NCBI GenBank assembly: GCA_031268385.1
Contig: JAIRXH010000002.1
Coordinates: forward strand, 1-32,370
Direction: 5' to 3'
DNA length: 32,370 nt
Source: Treponema sp.
GTDB taxonomy: Bacteria; Spirochaetota; Spirochaetia; Treponematales; Breznakiellaceae
The notes beneath the pieces were generated by a model. The model made no database searches. It was not told where the DNA came from and was given only the letters and a program-made list of their open reading frames with translations. Both the position numbers and the translations under genes were made by a program. Below are positions 27,759 to 32,370 of the stretch, piece by piece. Position 1 is the first letter of the stretch. Every line of letters starts with the position of its first letter.

Positions 27759-28306
27759 CAAAATCCCCCGTTCAGATCCGCCGTCATGCCGCGGAGAAGC
27801 CCGCTGAGACTGGCGTCTATATACCCGCTTTCCAGGCGCAGGCGGTATCCCCCGGCAAGATCGGGAGCCGGCCGGGATTCAATCCTCACTTCACGCGCGC
27901 CTGTTTTTTCACGAAGAACCCCCGCAAGCTCATCGATAAATCCGCCGCCGGGAGTATCGCCGGCCGGGGAGGCGTATTCCAGCACCACGTTACATACGCC
28001 GTCCCGTTTGTCGACGAGCCGTTCAATTTCGGCCATAACGGAAAAGACATGGGCAAGGGCGTTCCTCCGCACCAGAAGCAGGAGAAGCCCCGCGGCGGCT
28101 TCCGCGCCCCGGCCGTGCCGTTCCGCGTCAAGCGCGGTCTGTATCATGTCCCCCAGCTTCCGCGCCCCGGCGCAGCCGGAAACAACGCCGGGAATGCCGC
28201 CCGCAAGGGACGCCAGCACGCGAAGGACGGCGATTCCTTCTTTAACGTCGTCCTTGCCGCCGGCCGCGGCAAGAAAGGCCTCCGCCCACCGTTCCGGAAC
28301 AAACAC
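27758..28306 (-). CDS. atpH: F-type ATP synthase delta subunit
   Basis: Position between b and alpha; C-terminus [50 protein letters not shown] typical of OSCP/delta. Confidence 0.87.
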   Translation of the reverse strand: MFVPERWAEAFLAAAGGKDDVKEGIAVLRVLASLAGGIPGVVSGCAGARKLGDMIQTALDAERHGRGAEAAAGLLLLLVRRNALAHVFSVMAEIERLVDKRDGVCNVVLEYASPAGDTPGGGFIDELAGVLREKTGAREVRIESRPAPDLAGGYRLRLESGYIDASLSGLLRGMTADLNGGF

Positions 28307-28792
28307 CTAGTTTTTTCCCGCCTCACGGAGGAGCATCGCGGCAAGGCGCAGGTTGTCTTCGCCGCCGAAATCCCGCTGTACAAGGCGGCCCGCCGCGGCT
28401 ACCACAAGGGCGGCCGCTTCCGCCTTGAAGTGCGCCAGGGCGGCTTCTTCTTCCGTCCGAAGCTGCCTGCGTGCGCCGTCTATGATGCGCTCCGCCTGTT
28501 CCTTTCCCCCGGCGATTATTTCCAGCGCCTGCTTTTCCGCCGTTTCCCGCGCCGAACGGATAATAGCGCCGGCTTCCTCCCCGGCGCTTTTCAGTTGCGC
28601 CTCATATTCGGCAAGCATCTGCTTCGCCTGCTTCTTGTCCTTTTCGGCCTGCGACAGGGCGTTTTCGATTTTTTTTGTCCTGTCCTCCATGAATTTGGTG
28701 ACCGGTTTGAAGAGCACGGCCCTGAGCACAAAAAACAGGATGGTGATATTGATGATGGTGACAAGAAATGTTGTCAGGGAAGGGACAAGCAT
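28307..28792 (-). CDS. atpF: F-type ATP synthase subunit b
   Basis: N-terminal TM segment then a long charged coiled coil: LFFVLRAVLFKPVTKFMEDRTKKIENALSQAEKDKKQAKQMLAEYEAQLKSA. Confidence 0.92.
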   Translation of the reverse strand: MLVPSLTTFLVTIINITILFFVLRAVLFKPVTKFMEDRTKKIENALSQAEKDKKQAKQMLAEYEAQLKSAGEEAGAIIRSARETAEKQALEIIAGGKEQAERIIDGARRQLRTEEEAALAHFKAEAAALVVAAAGRLVQRDFGGEDNLRLAAMLLREAGKN

Positions 28793-28803
28793 GACGGACC
28801 CCG

Positions 28804-29028
28804 CTATGCCCTGGTAAAGATGAGGATGGCGACCACAAAGCCGTAAATGGCGGTCGCCTCCGCAAGGGCTATGCCCAGAAAGAAGGCCGTCATAATCTTG
28901 CCCGACGCCTCCGGCTGCCGGGATATGGCCTCCGCGGTACGTCCCGTCGCTATGCCTATGCCTATGCCGGCCCCAAGACCGGCGACCACCGCGATACCGG
29001 CTCCAATCAAAAATACAAGACTGTCCAT
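28804..29028 (-). CDS. atpE: F-type ATP synthase subunit c
   Basis: MDSLVFLIGAGIAVVAGLGAGIGIGIATGRTAEAISRQPEASGKIMTAFFLGIALAEATAIYGFVVAILIFTRA: RQPE loop and ion-binding Glu in TM2. Confidence 0.96.
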   Translation of the reverse strand: MDSLVFLIGAGIAVVAGLGAGIGIGIATGRTAEAISRQPEASGKIMTAFFLGIALAEATAIYGFVVAILIFTRA

Positions 29029-29140
29029 ACTACGCTCCTCATAATTCCGGCGCCTTTACGGGCCGGTAGTTTACATATATTCGCGGCGTTCCGCGCCGGA
29101 AAGCGCGGAGCGCCTCCGGCCGGCCGCGCGTTAACCGGCG

Positions 29141-29899
29141 TTACTCCCGTGATTCAACCGCCTCGGCAATAAAGAGGGTAGTCAGGAACGTGAAAATAAC
29201 GGCCTGAATCAACCCGTCAAAAAAATCGAAATAGATAGAAAAAAACGCCGGCAGCACGACGGGAACGGGCAGGGCAAGTTCAACAAGCAGCATGATGACA
29301 AAACCGCCGAGTATGTTGCCGAAAAGCCGGAGGCAGAGGGAAAGGGGCCGTATGATATATTCAAGCAGGTTGAACGGAAGCATCACCGGAACCGGATTAA
29401 GAAGGCCCCGTGCCCATCCCCCAATTCCCCGCGCCCGAATCCCGCCAAAGAGAACCAGAAGAATTGAAAGCAGGGAAAGCGCCGCGGTAAAATTGATGTC
29501 CCGCGCCGGAGGCTTGATGACGAACGGAGGATGCGCCCCCAGAAGCGAAACGGACATGGGAGAGATCGCGGGAATGATGTTCGCGGCAAGGAGGAACAGA
29601 AAGACCGTGCCAATGTACGGCCCGTATACCTTTGCCCTGTGTCCAAAATGGTCCCTTGAAAAATTGTTGAGAAATTCAATCCCCGCTTCCAGAAAGATCT
29701 GCGCCCCGCGGGGAACCTCTTTCAGCCTGCGGGCAAGGAGAAGGGACGCCGCAATCAGAAGAGCCATGACCACCCACGAGACAAGCACCGTTTCGTTTAT
29801 ATCGATTGAGGCAATCCCGCGCCCGAAGAGACGGAAACCCGGCGGCAGCGGTATTGAAAAGACAGTTTGGAATTCCTCAAGGGCTTCCTTGATATTCAT
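29141..29899 (-). CDS. atpB: F-type ATP synthase subunit a
   Basis: MLPFNLLEYIIRPLSLCLRLFGNILGGFVIMLLV with the essential Arg; N-terminal topology and position at the head of the operon. Confidence 0.95.
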   Translation of the reverse strand: MNIKEALEEFQTVFSIPLPPGFRLFGRGIASIDINETVLVSWVVMALLIAASLLLARRLKEVPRGAQIFLEAGIEFLNNFSRDHFGHRAKVYGPYIGTVFLFLLAANIIPAISPMSVSLLGAHPPFVIKPPARDINFTAALSLLSILLVLFGGIRARGIGGWARGLLNPVPVMLPFNLLEYIIRPLSLCLRLFGNILGGFVIMLLVELALPVPVVLPAFFSIYFDFFDGLIQAVIFTFLTTLFIAEAVESRE

Positions 29900-29965
29900 G
29901 ACGGAAAACGGCCGCCTCCTTTACTGATAATATAAGCCGCATTCAAAACCCGGCCGGCTGCAAGA

Positions 29966-30511
29966 CTATTCTTTTTTGAAGAAAAAATCATCCCTGAAAT
30001 ACTTTTTCAACAGTTCTTCGGAAACCGCGTCCCGGCTGTTCATGTGGGTATAGGTTGCCTCCAGAAAGCCCTTGGTCAGGTAAAAACAGCCCAAAAGGAA
30101 GAATTCCGAAACCTTGACCATGATCCCCATTGCCTGGTACATCTTTACCGGGCTTTCAGGCGCGTAGTCGGACATGATGTATGTAATAACCACTTCCTGG
30201 GCCAGGTTGACCGCGTAAATTACCTCGGATACGGGAAAACCCTCCTGCATTCTGTTTTTTCCCAGTTTGACAAAAAAATCCCCAACCATCGCCCGGTCAA
30301 GCCCCCGGTCCAGCGTCCGTGCGAGCAGGGAATAAAAGGGGGTATCCGCGCTGATAAGGGCGCTGTCCTCCAGTTCGTTGTAATGTTTAAGCTGCGATGC
30401 CTTGCGAATCTTGTCCTTCCACCGGCGGGCAAAGTCAGGAGCCTTCAAATTCAGCGTATCAATAAGCGCCGCGTCTATCATGGTTTCAGTATAGGAGGAT
30501 AACGGGATCAC
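29966..30511 (-). CDS. RsbRD_N-like (RsbT co-antagonist N-terminal domain-like) stand-alone protein
   Basis: APDFARRWKDKIRKASQLKHYNELEDSALISADTPFYSLLARTLDRGLDRAMVGDFFVKLGKNRMQEGFPVSEVIYAVNLAQEVVITYIM: all-helical pattern like RsbRD_N; no STAS domain. Family call by pattern recognition only. Confidence 0.6.
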   Translation of the reverse strand: MIPLSSYTETMIDAALIDTLNLKAPDFARRWKDKIRKASQLKHYNELEDSALISADTPFYSLLARTLDRGLDRAMVGDFFVKLGKNRMQEGFPVSEVIYAVNLAQEVVITYIMSDYAPESPVKMYQAMGIMVKVSEFFLLGCFYLTKGFLEATYTHMNSRDAVSEELLKKYFRDDFFFKKE

Positions 30512-30518
30512 TGCAAGG

Positions 30519-30577
30519 CCGAAGGCAGAAGCTCTGCTTCGCCTTCGGCTGGGGAGTTTTCGCGGAGCGAAAACTCC
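30519..30577. repeat. Two adjacent stem-loops
   Basis: CCGAAGGC-a-GAAGC-TCT-GCTTC-GCCTTCGG (30519-30548) and GGAGTTTTCGC-GGA-GCGAAAACTCC (30553-30577, perfect 11-bp stem). Confidence 0.7.
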
Positions 30578-30580
30578 AAG

Positions 30581-30722
30581 GCGCGAGGGATCGAAGGCCG
30601 CAAAACTCCGGGCCTGTATGAAAAGCGCCTGTCTTGACAGCGGGGAGGGCGGCGCGAGGGATCGAAGGCCGCAAAACTCCGGGCCTGTACGAAAAGCGCC
30701 TGTCTTGACAGTGGAAAGGGCG
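30581..30722. repeat. Tandem direct repeat, 2 x 71 bp (67/71 identical)
   Basis: GCGCGAGGGATCGAAGGCCGCAAAACTCCGGGCCTGTAYGAAAAGCGCCTGTCTTGACAG... at 30581 and again at 30652; a further GCGCG at 30723. Confidence 0.9.
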
Positions 30723-30782
30723 GCGCGCTATTTTGATACAATTGTGAAGCAGCGTTTGACGGGACTGCCTGTAATCGTGAAA

Positions 30783-32186
30783 ATGACCTTTTCCTGCCTG
30801 CTCATCTTTCGTGTTGTCTTTTCGGCCTTTTCCGGGGAAGAGGCGGCCGGCGCGGGGAGGGAAGCCGGCGCGGAAAACACAACCGGCGCGGGAGGCGCGG
30901 AAAGCGCCCCGGCGCGGGAGCGGCACATCATTCCCGCCCTGGGACACGTCGTCATAAGCAACGGCCTCCTCTTTACCTGGAACCGGGTTATCATGCGCAG
31001 CCCTTTCAGCAAGATCAGTTTCCAGTCGATCAAGGAAAACCTTGTGTGGTCGGCCTGGGAATGGGACATGGATTATTTTCCCACCAACTTTTTCGGCCAT
31101 CCCTGGCATGGTTCCACCTACCACGCGGGGGCGGCCGCCAACGGGTTCGGTTTTTACGAGGCCCTGCTCTTTGACGGCCTGGGAAGCGCCACGTACGAAC
31201 TCTTTCTGGAGACAACGCCCCCCTCGCTTAACGACCTTATATCCACCACCATAGGCGGCGCCTCAATGGGCGAAATGTTTCACCGTCTTTACCTGGAAAT
31301 TGATTCTCCCTTCATGGTTATTGTCAGTCCCTTTGACGCGCTTAACAGCCTTTTGACAGGCCGCAAGCCCGAACGCGGACCCAGGAATTTGTACTCTTTT
31401 TCCGGTTTCGCCGGGGCCGGCTGGCTCAGCGCCGCCGCTTACGGCGAAAAGACCGGCAGGTTTGCCGCGTGGAACTGGCCGTCGGTGCATGTTGAAGGCA
31501 AGGTTGTCTACGGCGATCCCTTTGGAACGGAAGGCCGCGTTCCCTACGAGCATTTTGAACTTTCCATGGGAGGGGGCGCCAGCAACGGCTGGTACGACAT
31601 GAAGTTTGTGACGGACGGCTACCTTTTTTCCTTTTCGCCTTCGGGAAGCGAAACGGAGCGGTGGAGTACCGGCCTTAGCCTCTCTTACGACTTCTTTACG
31701 TCCCTTAATGTCGATTTTTTAAGCCAGGGCCTTGACTGGGCCGTGAAATACCGCCGTGTTTCAGGCGGCGGAACCGCCCTTGAGGTAAAGGCCCACGCGG
31801 GGTGGCTGGGCTTTGGGGGGTCCAATTATTACCTGTACAGCAGCTATGACAATTCGGTCAAATCGTACCGCGACTACGGAACGGGGGTAAACGCGAGGTT
31901 TTCCTGCTCGCTCTTGTTTCCCCGCGCGGGGACTCTTTCCCTTGAGGTGTATTCGTACGGGTTTTTTATTGTTTCCCACCGGGTGTACGGTTCCGAAGGG
32001 TGGGATTTCTGCAACTTTATTACGGCGTCCTATACGTTTCCCCTGGGGAACAATTTCTTCCTTGGCGCCTCGGACACGGTGACGGTAAAAAACGGCCGCT
32101 ACACGGATGTTCCGGACGTGGACAAATACACCAATTCTTTCAAACTTTTCGCCGGCTGGGCCTGGGACGGCCCCGCGCGCCGGTAG
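30783..32186 (+). CDS. DUF3943-like exported/outer-membrane protein
   Basis: MTFSCLLIFRVVFSAFSGEEAAG signal-like N-terminus; YFPTNFFGHPWHGSTYHAGAAANGFGFYEALLFDGLGSATYELFLETTPPSLNDLISTTIGGASMGEMFHRL matches my recollection of the DUF3943 signature; beta-rich C-terminus. No clear SD, start uncertain. Confidence 0.72.
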   Translation: MTFSCLLIFRVVFSAFSGEEAAGAGREAGAENTTGAGGAESAPARERHIIPALGHVVISNGLLFTWNRVIMRSPFSKISFQSIKENLVWSAWEWDMDYFPTNFFGHPWHGSTYHAGAAANGFGFYEALLFDGLGSATYELFLETTPPSLNDLISTTIGGASMGEMFHRLYLEIDSPFMVIVSPFDALNSLLTGRKPERGPRNLYSFSGFAGAGWLSAAAYGEKTGRFAAWNWPSVHVEGKVVYGDPFGTEGRVPYEHFELSMGGGASNGWYDMKFVTDGYLFSFSPSGSETERWSTGLSLSYDFFTSLNVDFLSQGLDWAVKYRRVSGGGTALEVKAHAGWLGFGGSNYYLYSSYDNSVKSYRDYGTGVNARFSCSLLFPRAGTLSLEVYSYGFFIVSHRVYGSEGWDFCNFITASYTFPLGNNFFLGASDTVTVKNGRYTDVPDVDKYTNSFKLFAGWAWDGPARR

Positions 32187-32370
32187 AAGGAATGCTCGAT
32201 TTAGCCTGAAAAAAATGAGCATTACTGCCGCGCGGCGAATTACCGGGTACCCAGGGCACCGGCGTTTACTTTCAAGTACCGCGAAGCTGCCAAAAAGCTG
32301 AAGAATTTTTTACCGCCAAGTCGAATAAGTCGAAGAAGGAAGAGAAAAACGAAACTTTGTACCGGAACTT

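Noticed and set aside
26968-27807. 279-aa and other plus-strand ORFs opposite the atp genes (24381, 24816, 26880, 27708, 28049, 29292)
   Set aside because: Antisense to strongly conserved atp genes; typical high-GC shadow ORFs.
30518-30722. CRISPR array possibility for the tandem repeats
   Set aside because: Only two adjacent near-identical 71-bp units with no variable spacers and no cas genes.
30618-30782. 55-aa N-terminal extension of the DUF3943 ORF
   Set aside because: Lies in the tandem repeat and lacks signal-peptide logic; a signal-like sequence begins near 30744-30783.
30486-31124. Minus-strand ORF MVGGTMPGMAEK... and 30508-30741 repeat-peptide ORF
   Set aside because: Overlap the 71-bp repeat (period not a multiple of 3) and the DUF3943 gene; apparent repeated peptides come from the DNA repeat.
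32191-32370. Right-edge open frame (ALLPRGELPGTQGTGVYFQVPRSCQKAEEFFTAKSNKSKKEEKNETLYRN) and inverted repeat AATGCTC/GAGCATT
   Set aside because: No start codon or SD, no recognised family, cut by the window edge; cannot be distinguished from non-coding sequence here.

Overview
The gene content fits a spirochaete / Treponema-like genome; the taxon is inferred from protein style and was not tested. From left to right there are four blocks. (1) A minus-strand pentoside-utilisation locus (1-12.6 kb) encodes a FGGY kinase, DeoC-type aldolase, SDR, two Zn-alcohol dehydrogenases, GH51 arabinofuranosidase, an AraA-like isomerase, two VOC proteins and a sugar ABC importer (SBP plus two permeases, no ATPase). 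A divergent DeoR/GlpR-family regulator sits at 12.8-13.5 kb. (2) A lone minus-strand GT4-like glycosyltransferase lies at 13.7-15.0 kb. (3) A plus-strand operon (15.2-22.9 kb) encodes a complete Dpp/Opp-type ABC importer with a fused double-domain ATPase, followed by a DUF917 protein and a hydantoinase/oxoprolinase-type protein. (4) A minus-strand, complete canonical F-type ATP synthase operon (atpBEFHAGDC, 23.5-29.9 kb) is flanked in the same orientation by an RsbRD_N-like protein upstream and a small Cys-rich protein downstream. A plus-strand DUF3943-like envelope protein follows at the right end. The main points for a second look are: an arabinoside pathway with no AraD; the transporter/DUF917/hydantoinase operon; the Cys-motif protein directly behind atpC; the RsbRD-like protein directly ahead of atpB; two matched sigma70-like promoters; two putative leaderless genes; and several unexplained repeats and palindromes (71-bp tandem repeat, 31-bp dispersed repeat, 43-nt palindrome). 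No tRNA, rRNA, CRISPR array or intact transposase was recognised.
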